NCBI GenBank assembly: GCA_951828535.1
Contig: OX639990.1
Span: 45,300 to 109,299, forward strand
Source of the DNA: an uncultured Candidatus Entotheonella sp.
Lineage (GTDB): Bacteria; Tectomicrobia; Entotheonellia; Entotheonellales; Entotheonellaceae
Direction of reading: 5' to 3'
Length of the DNA stretch: 64,000 nucleotides
Position 1 is the first letter of the stretch. Each line of letters opens with the position of its first letter. Under the pieces are notes generated by a model. The model was not told the DNA's origin and searched no databases. It was given only the letters and a program-made list of their open reading frames with translations. The translations under genes and the position numbers were made by a program. Positions 1 to 9,002 of the stretch are shown here, piece after piece.

Positions 1-361
1 GCCGCAGCGAATTCTCGCATGCCTCGATGATGTGCTTGCGGCTCAGGCCGCGCCGATTGGGTCCCGGCCCCATGGCGCCATTGACCTTGGTGGCGACAAC
101 GATGTCGTCGCGCTGTGCCATCTCGCCCAGCCAGTGGCCCGTAATGGTCTCGCTCAGGCCCACCGAGTACACGTCGGCGGTGTCGAAGAAGGTGACGCCG
201 GCGTCAAGCGCCAGGGCGAAGTGCTCGCGGGCTTCTTCCCTGCCCAAGGCCCAGTCGCGCGGCCGCGCCCAGGCGGGCTGCTCGCCGCCGCCGTAACTCA
301 TGCATCCGAGGCAGATTCGCGACACCGTCATACCGGTGCGCCCGAGCTTCGTATATTGCAT
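1..361 (-). CDS. aldo/keto reductase, C-terminal part outside the window
   Basis: The minus strand opens with ATG at 361 and stays open to the window edge, giving about 120 N-terminal residues. It begins MQYTKLGRTGMTVSRICLG, continues with the family's DAGVTFFDTADVYS strand/Asp region, and reaches DIVVATKVNG, which are hallmarks of the aldo/keto reductase TIM barrel (NADPH-dependent carbonyl reduction, catalytic Asp in the FDTAD segment). The catalytic Tyr region SVGLSE is present (DVYSVGLSE). The rest of the barrel, including the Lys and His of the tetrad, is beyond or near the edge, so substrate and completeness cannot be judged. It is divergent from the SMP-30 gene at 580. Confidence 0.85.
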   Translation of the reverse strand, partial: MQYTKLGRTGMTVSRICLGCMSYGGGEQPAWARPRDWALGREEAREHFALALDAGVTFFDTADVYSVGLSETITGHWLGEMAQRDDIVVATKVNGAMGPGPNRRGLSRKHIIEACENSLR

Positions 362-579
362 CGTGTCTCCGATCGTTTCGTAATGTGGCCATACGGCAGG
401 GTGCCGAGGGTATTGCAGGGGTGCGGGGAAGAGCCCCCAGCCAGGCATCATGCGACGGCGGCGATGGGGATGTCAAGACAGCCCGCGGCTTGTACCGTTC
501 AAGGCCGTCCGCTATAGTGGCGGCCCTTCAAACCAACATCTAACGCAACTATTCGCAACCATTGCCGGAGGACAACCGC

Positions 580-1485
580 ATGCAACTCGCGCTGTCGGAC
601 ATCACGCAATTCAGTCACGATCTGCACCGCCCGGAAGGCGCCATGGTGGCCCGCGACGGCACCGTTTGGGCGGCAGACGAGCGCGGCGGCTGCGCTCGCA
701 TCACGCCCGACGGCGAGCATACCCTGGTGGGGAATATGCAGGGCATGCCGAACGGCATCTGCATCGACACGAACGGCGATATCATCGTGGCGAACATCGG
801 CAACGCCCAGGTGCAGCGGCTGCACCCCGATGGCCGGCACGAGGTGCTGGCGACGCACGCCGACGGCCGCGCCCTGAAGGCACCTAACTTCCCGTTCGTC
901 GACAGCAAGGGCCGCATCTGGGTGTCCCACTCCACCGATGCGGAGCCTCGCCGGCCCGCGATATGGGAGCCTCGGCCCGATGGCGCCATCGCAGTGATCG
1001 AGGACGGCAAGCCGCGCCTCGCCGCCTCCGAGGTGTATTTCGCTAACGGCTTCACCCTCGACGCCGCGGAGGAATACCTCTACATCGCCGAGACCTCGAC
1101 CATCCGCATCATGCGCTTCCCGGTGCGCACCGACGGCACCCTGGGTCCGCGCGAGCAGTTCGGTCCGCATCTGGGCGAGAATTCCTACCCCGACGGCTGC
1201 TCCTTCGATCAGGCCGGCAACCTGTGGGTCACCATGCCGTTCCGCAACGCCATCGGCGTGCTGACACCGGAGGCGGACTGGCACATCCTGCTGGACGACC
1301 CCTCCGGCACCATCCTGCCGCGGCCCAGCAACCTCTGTTTCGGCGGCGACGATCTGTGCACCGCCTATGTGGGTAATCTCGAAGGCACCACGCTGCCCAG
1401 CTTCCGGTCGCCGCATCCGGGCATGCCCCTGGTGCATCAATACGAAAGCGCGGCTCCCCGTGCTTCTGATGCCGGCACAGGATGA
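580..1485 (+). CDS. SMP-30/gluconolactonase/LRE-family protein
   Basis: A roughly 300-residue cytoplasmic six-bladed beta-propeller of the SMP-30/gluconolactonase family. Members hydrolyse sugar lactones or other esters using a metal bound by Glu, Asn and Asp residues. Visible family signatures are the N-terminal RPEGAMVARDGTVWAAD, the GMPNGICID strand, and NSYPDGCSFDQAGNLWV with the conserved PDG Asp. An upstream TTG at 562 is in frame, but ATG 580 has a GGAGG-type ribosome site seven bases ahead and starts with family-like sequence, so I chose it. The last dozen residues (ESAAPRASDAGTG) follow the usual LVHQ ending and look like read-through into a short repeat-like tail. Substrate unknown. 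Confidence 0.85.
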   Translation: MQLALSDITQFSHDLHRPEGAMVARDGTVWAADERGGCARITPDGEHTLVGNMQGMPNGICIDTNGDIIVANIGNAQVQRLHPDGRHEVLATHADGRALKAPNFPFVDSKGRIWVSHSTDAEPRRPAIWEPRPDGAIAVIEDGKPRLAASEVYFANGFTLDAAEEYLYIAETSTIRIMRFPVRTDGTLGPREQFGPHLGENSYPDGCSFDQAGNLWVTMPFRNAIGVLTPEADWHILLDDPSGTILPRPSNLCFGGDDLCTAYVGNLEGTTLPSFRSPHPGMPLVHQYESAAPRASDAGTG

Positions 1486-1656
1486 CGAGAATGACAAGAT
1501 GGTTGATGCGTTGGAAGCCTTACCGGCGTGAACGGCCTGGGCAAAGGCGACATGGGGCGAGGTTGTCGGAAGCTGCTTGTGCGTTGGGTAGCTCTTGCTT
1601 TGGACCCTGAGCCCAGACGCCCGGTTTCCGGCAATGAGCTACCCTTGTAGCCCTAC

Positions 1657-2865
1657 CTATTCACACGCTGCATCAAAATCCGGCGGCAACACCACCACCG
1701 AGACCTCATCGTCTCCCGGCGTATCATCACGAGCCATGAGTTCCGGAATGACGACCAAGTGGCTGCCGTCAGCCAATTGACGTATGGCGATATCGGCCGG
1801 CCCGCTCAGATCCGCCGCACTCCCGCCGGGCTCGATCGCCAGCACGGACGCGGTCTTCCCGGGGCAGTTCACCGTAAGGTGACTCGGCATACCACCGCGG
1901 ATTTGCGTGTTGAGCATCGTCCCGCCGCGCGTGAAATCCAGACCGTCCAACGCGCCCAGGTCGCGATCAATCGGCGGCGGCACATCCCCGGTCTGGAAAT
2001 TCTCCATGGTCAGAGCATAGATGCCGCCGCCAATCGGATCCGGGGCTCCAGCCGCCAGGCCTACCGTGTTTATGTACACCTTGCCATCCAGATGAGAGAC
2101 TTCGACCCCGTCCGGTTTGCCGGGAACCGGTAAGAAAACCGGCGGTTGCGCCGGACGCCTGCCGGCGGCGAGATCGTCAATAGCGCCTGCAGGAATCATC
2201 CAGACGCCGCCTTTATTCTCAAAGGGCGGGTCAAACTGACCACCGGCCAACGCGGTATCGGTCACAAAGAGATTGCCGCTGGCATCGAATCCAATGGCAT
2301 TGGGAATGAGGACAGGAGTGCCGTTGATCTCCTCGAAGAGCGATCCGTGCCCCATATCAATCTCACCGAGCGTCTGCCCGTCAGTGTTGAAGGCCAGGAG
2401 TTTCGAGCGCATCCGATTGCGGTCAGTAATCACCTGTCCGTCGGCGTCTCGCAGTGGCGCGTGGGGCAAACAGGCAAAAATCGTTCCGGCGGGAAACGTC
2501 GCCGTATCCACCGGCAGAACGCCCATTCCCACACCTCCGGTCAAGCCGGTGATGAGTTTGTCATTCACCATCTTCAACTCGCCCGACGCCAGAACTTCGA
2601 GCTTGCTGATGTAGGATTCGCCCTCGCCCCACGCAAAGCCGTCGGAGCGGCTGGGGCCAAGCTCGGCGGCGCTGGTGACGAATACGAAACGTCCGTCCGC
2701 ACTAAAGATGGAGCCTTCCGGGTTGTCAAAGCTGGCGATGATCTGTTTAAGCACCGCTGGAACCGGATGCACCCGCGAGTGCACCTGCCCATACGCGCTG
2801 CTGGTCACCAACATGGCGAAACCAACCGTGAGAACACCTAACGCTGCATAGAGGGGTCTTAACAT
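1657..2865 (-). CDS. secreted beta-propeller protein, SMP-30-like
   Basis: About 400 residues with a clear N-terminal signal peptide (MLRPLYAALGVLTVGFAML followed by a small-residue cleavage region before QVHSRV). Repeated blades with NPEGSIFSADGRFVFVT, IPNAIGFDASGNLFVTD and KPDGVEVSHLDGKVYIN are the SMP-30/strictosidine-synthase-like propeller pattern, so it is probably a periplasmic lactonase-like or sensor protein. ATG 2865 has AGGGAG seven bases upstream, whereas the longer in-frame TTG at 2883 has none. It stands alone between the convergent SMP-30 gene and the minus-strand M67 peptidase. I do not recognise the exact subfamily. Confidence 0.7.
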   Translation of the reverse strand: MLRPLYAALGVLTVGFAMLVTSSAYGQVHSRVHPVPAVLKQIIASFDNPEGSIFSADGRFVFVTSAAELGPSRSDGFAWGEGESYISKLEVLASGELKMVNDKLITGLTGGVGMGVLPVDTATFPAGTIFACLPHAPLRDADGQVITDRNRMRSKLLAFNTDGQTLGEIDMGHGSLFEEINGTPVLIPNAIGFDASGNLFVTDTALAGGQFDPPFENKGGVWMIPAGAIDDLAAGRRPAQPPVFLPVPGKPDGVEVSHLDGKVYINTVGLAAGAPDPIGGGIYALTMENFQTGDVPPPIDRDLGALDGLDFTRGGTMLNTQIRGGMPSHLTVNCPGKTASVLAIEPGGSAADLSGPADIAIRQLADGSHLVVIPELMARDDTPGDDEVSVVVLPPDFDAACE

Positions 2866-2922
2866 GGCTTTCTCCCTATTCAAATGCGTCTGGTCACACG
2901 CTAAACGGCCTTGCCTGCTTAG

Positions 2923-2954
2923 AAGGTAACAGGGATGTAAGGTAACAGGGATGT
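2923..2954. repeat. 16-bp tandem duplication
   Basis: The unit AAGGTAACAGGGATGT occurs twice back to back (2923-2938 and 2939-2954) between two minus-strand genes, just upstream of the start of the secreted propeller gene. Two exact copies suggest a recent slippage or duplication event. No function is evident. Confidence 0.85.
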
Positions 2955-3006
2955 CAGGAGTTTACTACACAGTTCTATATAAGGAGGCCCTGCGGCAGGC
3001 CCAAAT

Positions 3007-3540
3007 TTACTTGACGGCGGGGCGTTCACCGGCGTACGTATCGACATGCACAAAGGAACGCTGCCGGCCGTCCCAGCGAAAGAGCTTGGCCTCGGCAACG
3101 TGATCGGCTTGCGCGTCGATGACGATGTGGTCCACAGGGTAGAGGGGCTCGGCGCTGTCATCGGGCTCGCGGCCAAGCGCGGCGCGGGTGTCTTCGGCGG
3201 AAAAGTAGGCGCCGACGTCGGGGTGGGAATGATAGATGATCTTCACCGGGCGCTGGCTGGAAACGCTTTCGAGCAGGAATCTCAAATCCTTGCCGCCGAG
3301 GTAATAGGCCTCCCGCGCCGTGCGTGGAAAGCGCTCCGGATCGAGGGCGTGGTAGCGATTCTGCTCGTTGATGCACGGGCGTGCTTCGTCGATCACCAGA
3401 CTGCCCTGCGGCGCGATGAGAAACCCGCAGCACTCGTCGGGATAGGTCTCGCGAGCGTGGGCGTAGATGGCGTCCAGCAGCGGCTGCGGGATGGTTGGCA
3501 GGGCGGTATCGGCGGGGGTTGCCGCTGTTTCGGACGACAT
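3007..3540 (-). CDS. M67/JAB (JAMM) metallopeptidase family protein
   Basis: A 177-residue JAB1/MPN-type zinc isopeptidase-like protein. The JAMM motif is complete: an N-terminal Glu in YPDECCGFL and HSHPDVGAYFSAED, which fits HxH-x7-S-x2-D. Bacterial homologues (Mov34/MPN/PAD-1 family) remove C-terminal residues from, or process, ubiquitin-like sulfur carriers such as ThiS/MoaD/CysO. No sulfur-carrier or ThiF-like gene is adjacent here, so the substrate is unknown. The gene is divergent from the NUDIX hydrolase at 3633 with a 92-bp shared upstream region. ATG 3540 gives a short Ala/Thr-rich leader before the domain. Confidence 0.8.
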   Translation of the reverse strand: MSSETAATPADTALPTIPQPLLDAIYAHARETYPDECCGFLIAPQGSLVIDEARPCINEQNRYHALDPERFPRTAREAYYLGGKDLRFLLESVSSQRPVKIIYHSHPDVGAYFSAEDTRAALGREPDDSAEPLYPVDHIVIDAQADHVAEAKLFRWDGRQRSFVHVDTYAGERPAVK

Positions 3541-3632
3541 GTTCGAGCTCCTCTCGCATGGGAATATCGGGGTTCGTCAGCACTATACACACACTGTTGC
3601 GCGACACGCAATTCTGATGAAAGGGTCCCTCT

Positions 3633-4148
3633 GTGCCACGCACCTATCCGTATTGTCCACGCTGCGCCACCGCTTTCACACGCCAGGTGCTGCATGGCCG
3701 CGAACGCCTGGTGTGCCCGGCGTGCCGGTTCATCTTCTGGCAGAATCCGGCAGTGGGCGTTGCTGTCATTGTGTTGCAGGCGGGCAGAATCGTGTTGGCC
3801 CGCCGTTCTCGCGGCGCGTACAGGGGCGATTGGTGCATTCCATGCGGCTACGTCGAATACGACGAAGATGTGTGCGAGGCGGCGCAGCGCGAGTTCCAGG
3901 AAGAGACCGGTTTGCTCGTTGAGGTCGGCGGCGTTTACGCGGTGCACTCGAATTTTCACGACCCGGCAGCGCATACGGTCGGCATCTGGTTCCTGGGAGA
4001 AGTGCTGGAGGGAACACTGGAAGCGGCTGACGACGTTGACCGGGCGGCCTGGGTGGCCTTGCACGAGGTGCCGGACAATCTCGCCTTTCCCACCGACCGC
4101 CTGGTGATCAGCCAATTGCAACGGCAATACGGGACTGCCAAGGGATGA
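3633..4148 (+). CDS. NUDIX hydrolase with N-terminal zinc ribbon
   Basis: 171 residues. An N-terminal CPRC...CPAC pair forms a small zinc ribbon, followed by a NUDIX fold with a perfect Nudix box (GYVEYDEDVCEAAQREFQEE followed by TG, matching Gx5Ex7REUxEExGU). Such zinc-ribbon NUDIX proteins hydrolyse nucleoside-diphosphate derivatives such as NADH or ADP-ribose, and Mg2+ is bound by the REFQEE glutamates. The start is GTG 3633 with an AAGGG-like site upstream, and no ATG gives the full ribbon. Exact substrate not predictable. Confidence 0.88.
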   Translation: MPRTYPYCPRCATAFTRQVLHGRERLVCPACRFIFWQNPAVGVAVIVLQAGRIVLARRSRGAYRGDWCIPCGYVEYDEDVCEAAQREFQEETGLLVEVGGVYAVHSNFHDPAAHTVGIWFLGEVLEGTLEAADDVDRAAWVALHEVPDNLAFPTDRLVISQLQRQYGTAKG

Positions 4149-4166
4149 ACGGCGGCCATGCCGTGC

Positions 4167-5249
4167 CTAGGGCTCCGGGCTCGGCGGCCGGGCAATTTGC
4201 ACGGTTTGGGTCGGAAAGGCAATCGCCGCGTCGTGACGGGAGATGATGTTGGCAATCTTGAAAAGAATGTCTTCCTTGAGGGCGTGATACTCGGTCCACA
4301 CGAGGGTCTTGGTGTAGGCGTAGATCATGAAATCCAGCGACGACGGTCCGAATCGCAGGAAATTGACCATCATCAGCCGGTCGGCAGCGATGCCGTCGTG
4401 GGTGGCGAGCAGATGGCGAACGTCGTCGATGAGCGCTTGCAACACACCGATGTCGTCGTACCGCACGCCTATGATTTCGTATATACGGCGGCTGTGCATG
4501 CGTGACGGGTTTTCCACCGACAGCGTGGTAAACGCCGAATTGGGAACGTAAAGGGGCCGCAGGTCGAAGGTGCGGATGCGCGTCAGGCGCCAGCCGATTG
4601 CCTCCACGGTACCCTCGATGTCGCGGTCCGGCGAGCGAATCCAGTCGCCCACCGCAAAGGGCCGGTCGAGGAAGATCATCAGCGCCCCGAAGCAGTTGGC
4701 CAGCAGATCGCGCGCCGCGAACCCCACGGCGATGCCGCCGAGGCCCCCGAACGCGAGCAGGCCGGCAATCGAGAAACCCAGCGACTGCATCGCCATGAGC
4801 ATGGCGGTAATCAATACGGAGACGCGCAGCAGCTTGCTTATGGCGCCTGCGGTGGCCCTGTCCATGGGGTCCGGACGGTAATTTGGATCCGTGACGTGCG
4901 CCTCAACCAGGCTGATGGCGCGCTCCACGAACCAGGCAAGCAGAACGACGACAAGGATGTCGCGCACGGGGTCGATGTAACCGACGAGCTCCGATGTCGA
5001 GCCGCGCCCAGCCAACTCGGCGGCGAACAGAAGGCCGAGCGACCAGATGCCCCAGCGAATGGGTTTGCGAGCCGCCGCGAGTATGGCGTCGTCATAGATG
5101 TTGTCCGTGCGCTCGAACCGTCTTGCCAGGCGGTCGAACAGGCGTTTTACCAGGTAGTGCACCAGCAGCGTGGCGAAAACCGTGACAAATACCGCCATGC
5201 CCCAGGCGTTGTCCGGCAGTGCCGCGCCGACGCTTTTGAAGAATTCCAT
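4167..5249 (-). CDS. MscS-family mechanosensitive ion channel
   Basis: About 360 residues: N-terminal membrane helices (roughly residues 10-30, 55-75 and 85-105), then the pore-lining TM3 with Gly/Ala packing (LLAFGGLGGIAVGFAARD) and the soluble beta domain (FLDRPFAVGDWIRSPD, GTVEAIGWRLTRIRT, VPNSAFTTLSVENPSR). This is the standard MscS core that opens on hypo-osmotic membrane tension. ATG 5249 is chosen over an in-frame TTG at 5267. The upstream 175 bp separate it divergently from the monooxygenase gene and should hold both promoters. Confidence 0.9.
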   Translation of the reverse strand: MEFFKSVGAALPDNAWGMAVFVTVFATLLVHYLVKRLFDRLARRFERTDNIYDDAILAAARKPIRWGIWSLGLLFAAELAGRGSTSELVGYIDPVRDILVVVLLAWFVERAISLVEAHVTDPNYRPDPMDRATAGAISKLLRVSVLITAMLMAMQSLGFSIAGLLAFGGLGGIAVGFAARDLLANCFGALMIFLDRPFAVGDWIRSPDRDIEGTVEAIGWRLTRIRTFDLRPLYVPNSAFTTLSVENPSRMHSRRIYEIIGVRYDDIGVLQALIDDVRHLLATHDGIAADRLMMVNFLRFGPSSLDFMIYAYTKTLVWTEYHALKEDILFKIANIISRHDAAIAFPTQTVQIARPPSPEP

Positions 5250-5424
5250 GCAGGCATCACTTCCCAAAGAGACCCTTGCCGTTCCCTTTCCCGCAGGCTT
5301 TCACCCTATCCTGTCGCAGGGGGCAAGTCCAGGCCGGCCGCTTGCGCTGTCCCTACGCCTCACCTACAATGCCGCCCTCGTTTCAAGCTCCCTTGCAACC
5401 CGTGGAGAACACAGGAGGTGTGGC

Positions 5425-6684
5425 GTGAAATTCATGCTGTTTGCCCTGCCGACCGTTCCGGCCGAAACGTTCGCGGAACGCGAGCAACTCAGGCCCATCG
5501 GCAGGAATCACGACAAGTATCAGCAGATGATCGACGAATTGCGCAAGATGGCCGTTTTTGCCGACCAGGCGGGGTTCGACGTGATGGGAACCACCGAGCA
5601 TCACATGCACTCCGAGGGCATGGAAGCCTCGGTGGCGCCCATGCTCCTGTACACCGACCTGGCGGCCCGTACCGAGCGGCTCAAGTTCGCCCCCCTCGGC
5701 CTCGTCCTGGCCGCCTGGGACCCGATCCGGGTGGCGGAAGAAGTGGCGGTGTTCGACCACCTCAGCAAGGGCCGCCTGTACGTCGGCTTCGCGCGCGGCT
5801 ACCAGGACCGCTGGGTCAACATCATGGGGCAGCAGTACCACTCCACCGGCGCCACCATGGACGGCAGCGCCGTGGATAACCACAACCGCGCGGTTTTCGA
5901 GGAAGCGGTCAAGGTCATCAAGAAAGCCTGGACGCAGGAGACCTTCAACCACGACGGCGAGTACTACAAGGTGCCTCACCCGTACGACACCGGCGTCACC
6001 CGCTGGCCGATCACGGAATTCACCAACACTTACGGGGCCCCCGGCGAGCTGGACGAAAACGGCGCCGTCCGCAACGTGTGCGTCATCCCGGCGCCCTATC
6101 AGAAGCCGCACCCGCCCATGATGCAGCCCTTCGGCGCCAGCGAACGCACCATCTTCTGGTGCGCCAAGCAGGGCATCACGCCGTGGATTCTGACCGCCCA
6201 CCCGGAGAGTTTCCGGCACGTCGCCAAGGTGTATCAGGACTCGGCCAATGCCGAGGGCCAGAACCTGAAACTGGGCCAGAACATGGGGGCGGTGAGATCC
6301 GTGCACTTCGGCGCCAATACACAGGAGGCGGTGGACCTGCTGGCGAGAACCAATTTTGCCAGCTTCAAGGAGTTCTTCGGGCCATTCGGCTTCTTCGAGG
6401 CGCATCGCTCGCCTGAAGACGCCGAGCAATACCCGCTGGATCCGTACACCCCGCTGCCGCCCAAGGAGTGGACCGTGCAGCGCATGCGCGACGTCAAGTA
6501 TGCCCTCACCGGCACCCCCGATCAGGTCAAGCGCGAGATTGAGGCGCTGCACAAGATGCACGAGGGCGACGGGGAGCTGGAATGGTTCGGCTGGTTCTTC
6601 GACCAGGGCATGATGTCGTGGGAGGAGCAGGAACGGCAGTTGGAAATGTTCGCCAAACACATCATCCCGGCGTTCAAGGATTAA
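5425..6684 (+). CDS. LLM-class flavin-dependent monooxygenase (luciferase-like)
   Basis: 419-residue bacterial-luciferase-like TIM barrel, a family of FMNH2-dependent monooxygenases. Landmarks are the N-terminal MKFMLFALP strand, AGFDVMGTTEHHM (the flavin-site E/H region), LAAWDPIRVAEEVAVFDHLS and GRLYVGFARGY. The GTG start at 5425 is supported by a strong AGGAGG six bases upstream, and the reading frame open further upstream lacks such a site. No flavin reductase or pathway partner is adjacent, so the substrate remains unknown. Confidence 0.88.
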   Translation: MKFMLFALPTVPAETFAEREQLRPIGRNHDKYQQMIDELRKMAVFADQAGFDVMGTTEHHMHSEGMEASVAPMLLYTDLAARTERLKFAPLGLVLAAWDPIRVAEEVAVFDHLSKGRLYVGFARGYQDRWVNIMGQQYHSTGATMDGSAVDNHNRAVFEEAVKVIKKAWTQETFNHDGEYYKVPHPYDTGVTRWPITEFTNTYGAPGELDENGAVRNVCVIPAPYQKPHPPMMQPFGASERTIFWCAKQGITPWILTAHPESFRHVAKVYQDSANAEGQNLKLGQNMGAVRSVHFGANTQEAVDLLARTNFASFKEFFGPFGFFEAHRSPEDAEQYPLDPYTPLPPKEWTVQRMRDVKYALTGTPDQVKREIEALHKMHEGDGELEWFGWFFDQGMMSWEEQERQLEMFAKHIIPAFKD

Positions 6685-6702
6685 CACGTCGCTTGACGAA
6701 TT

Positions 6703-6747
6703 CGGGGCAACTGGACGCAGCCGCACCCGGCGCGTTCGGTTGCCCCG
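6703..6747. terminator. possible hairpin after the monooxygenase gene
   Basis: CGGGGCAAC (6703-6711) pairs exactly with GTTGCCCCG (6739-6747), giving a 9-bp GC-rich stem with a 27-base loop, 19 bases after the stop codon. There is no clear T-run, so a rho-independent terminator is only a possibility. Confidence 0.25.
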
Positions 6748-6765
6748 TTCCGCAGTCTGGGGCCT

Positions 6766-7113
6766 TTAACCTTGCGGAAGGTCAGGGTTGCCTTGCAGGC
6801 CCGGTGCGCGTTCCGCCCGAACCGTCACGATATTCGCATCGTGGTACTGCTGGTGGCGTATCGCTGAGGCGAAGTGGCGCAGCAGACGCCGCGACACGTT
6901 CTGCTCCGGCGGCACGTCGATGGCGTCGCCGAGTGCCATCCGGTCCTCCAGATACTCGCCGCCGCCAGCGGCCACGAACTCCAATTCCGCGGCTTCTTCA
7001 TCGGCACGGGCGATGACGAGCACGGCGTCTTGCAGGCCGAGGCCGAAGGCGAGCGGGCTCGGTGGGTTTTCGTCCGCCTGACAGCGGACCTTCGAGGACG
7101 TGGGCACGGGTGA
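6766..7113 (-). pseudogene. unassigned, probably broken reading frame
   Basis: Within the 617 bp between the monooxygenase and amidohydrolase genes, the minus strand carries about 100 codons with strongly coding-like usage (third positions mostly G/C), including LQDAVLVIARADEEAAELEF and DAIDVPPEQNVSRRLLRHF, ending at 6766. No credible start codon is in frame, and upstream the coding-like signal appears to shift frame near 7060. I read this as the 3' part of a degraded gene of unknown family. It could instead be a chance open frame. Confidence 0.35.
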
Positions 7114-7301
7114 AATTCTGCTTGAAGGGGTCGCGGGATAATACGCGGTGGCCGTGGGTTTGTTGTAGCTGGGCGCAGGTGCTTTTGCAAGATGACGGAA
7201 AGGCGAGCAGGGCGGGAATGTGCTAGGCTGCGCCTTCCTAATGCGATCGCAGGGACACGTACGATGAAACCAATGGGCGGGTGAAAAACGGGGGAAAGAC
7301 G

Positions 7302-9002
7302 ATGTACGACCTGGTAATACGGAATGCACAGATCGCCGACGGGCTCGGCAACCCCTTGCAGGAGGGTGATCTCGCCGTCAGCGGTGGCCGCGTGGCCGCG
7401 GTCGGGGAAGTGCGGCAGCCGGCGGCTGAAACCGTGGACGCCCGGGGCATGGTGCTGGCACCCGGCGTGATCGACCTGCACACCCATTACGACGCGCAAC
7501 TGACCTGGGACGCCACCGCCTCGCCGTCTCCCGCGCTTGGCGTCACCACCGTGGTGATCGGCAACTGCGGCTTCGGCATTGTTCCGGCGCCGCCCGCCGC
7601 CCGCGATGCCATTCTCGCTAACCTCGCCGAGGTCGAAGGCATGTCGCTGGATACCCTGAAAACCGGGGTGTGCTGGTCGTTCGAGAGCTTTGGCGAGTAC
7701 CTTGACTTGTTGCGCCATCAGGGTGTGTACCCAAACGTCGCGGCGCTGGCCTCGCACGCTACCATTCGCACCGTCGTCATGGGTGAGGATAGCTCCCGGC
7801 GCCCGGCGCGCGACGACGAGCTCGAAGTCATGGTGCGGCTGTTCCGCGATGCCATGGACGCCGGCGCCGTCGGGTTCGGCTCCTCGACCAACGAGAATCA
7901 CCGCGGCCATGGCGGCGTGCCGATCGCCTCGCGGCTCGCTGAGCGGGAAGAATTCGGCGCCTTCGCCGATGCCATGGCGGATTACGACCACGGCGTCTTC
8001 CTGATCACCCCCGGCAATCACATGGGCATGGACTTCATGGAAGAGTTCGCGCGTCGCAGCGGCCGCCCGGCGGTGTACGCGGCGCATTTCCACTACGCCC
8101 ACGAACCCGAGCGCGGGCGCAACCTCATGCACCAGGCGCAGGCCGCCCGCCAACGCGGCCACCGCGTCTACACGCAAGGCTCATGCCAGCCCCTCAGCCT
8201 CAGCTTTCCGCTCGACGCCGCCTACATCCTCAAGGCCATTGATCCCTGGCCGGCCACCTCGGACCACACGGAACTGCGGCGCATCTTCTCCGACCCATCG
8301 TTCCGCCAAGCCTTTCGCGACGCCCTCGCCGCCCCGGTCGGCGGACGGGTCTTCAGTGGCCGTTGGGACTGGGTGCTGGTGACCCGCGCCGGCCACTCGG
8401 CGAACGCCGACCTCGAAGGCCAGAGCGTCGCCGACATCGCCCGCGCGCGCGGCGTCGACCCGCTCGACCTGTTCCTGGATCTCAGCCTGCAAGCGGATTT
8501 CGAGACCTTCTACACCTTTTACATATTGAATATGGACGAGGCGGGTGTGGAAGAACTGATCACCAACGACGGCACCCTGGTCAGCCTGTCCGACGCCGGG
8601 GCGCACAACGCGCTGCTGTGCGACGCGGCCTACGCCATGCACTTGCTGAGCCATTGGGTGCGCGACAAGGGCGTGTTCGATTTGCCGACGGCCATCCGCA
8701 AGGTCACCAGCGACCCTGCCGAGGTGTATGGCATTATCGACCGCGGGCGACTGACGCCCGGCGCCTTTGCCGACATGATCCTGTTTGATCCCGACACGCT
8801 GCGCATCACCGGCATGGAGCGCCACCACGATCTGCCCGCCGGCGGTGAGCGCCTGCTGCGCCGCGCGCCGGGGCTGTGCGGAACCTGGGTCAACGGCGTC
8901 CAGGTATTCGACGGCGTGGATTATCTGACGCCACCGCGGGCGCCCGGCGAGGTGTTGACGCGCTTCGCGTCCAGCAAATCGTCCCTTGGCATGTCAGCCT
9001 GA
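7302..9002 (+). CDS. N-acyl-D-amino-acid deacylase-type amidohydrolase
   Basis: 566-residue amidohydrolase-superfamily enzyme related to D-aminoacylase, which releases D-amino acids from N-acyl derivatives. The N-terminal beta-sandwich strand YDLVIRNAQIADGLG leads to the metal-binding GVIDLHTHYDAQLTWD. GNCGFGIVPAPP, FGSSTNENHRGHGG, DAGAHNALLCD and the C-terminal GRLTPGAFADMILFD return strand are all family signatures. ATG 7302 has GGGGGAAAG close upstream, and the GTG at 7281 is an alternative seven codons longer. Its stop overlaps the 3' end of the convergent folC gene by 9 bp. Confidence 0.87.
   Translation: MYDLVIRNAQIADGLGNPLQEGDLAVSGGRVAAVGEVRQPAAETVDARGMVLAPGVIDLHTHYDAQLTWDATASPSPALGVTTVVIGNCGFGIVPAPPAARDAILANLAEVEGMSLDTLKTGVCWSFESFGEYLDLLRHQGVYPNVAALASHATIRTVVMGEDSSRRPARDDELEVMVRLFRDAMDAGAVGFGSSTNENHRGHGGVPIASRLAEREEFGAFADAMADYDHGVFLITPGNHMGMDFMEEFARRSGRPAVYAAHFHYAHEPERGRNLMHQAQAARQRGHRVYTQGSCQPLSLSFPLDAAYILKAIDPWPATSDHTELRRIFSDPSFRQAFRDALAAPVGGRVFSGRWDWVLVTRAGHSANADLEGQSVADIARARGVDPLDLFLDLSLQADFETFYTFYILNMDEAGVEELITNDGTLVSLSDAGAHNALLCDAAYAMHLLSHWVRDKGVFDLPTAIRKVTSDPAEVYGIIDRGRLTPGAFADMILFDPDTLRITGMERHHDLPAGGERLLRRAPGLCGTWVNGVQVFDGVDYLTPPRAPGEVLTRFASSKSSLGMSA

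Noticed and set aside
6825..8177. A 450-residue minus-strand open frame
   Set aside because: It lies opposite the well-supported amidohydrolase gene and shows no family motifs.
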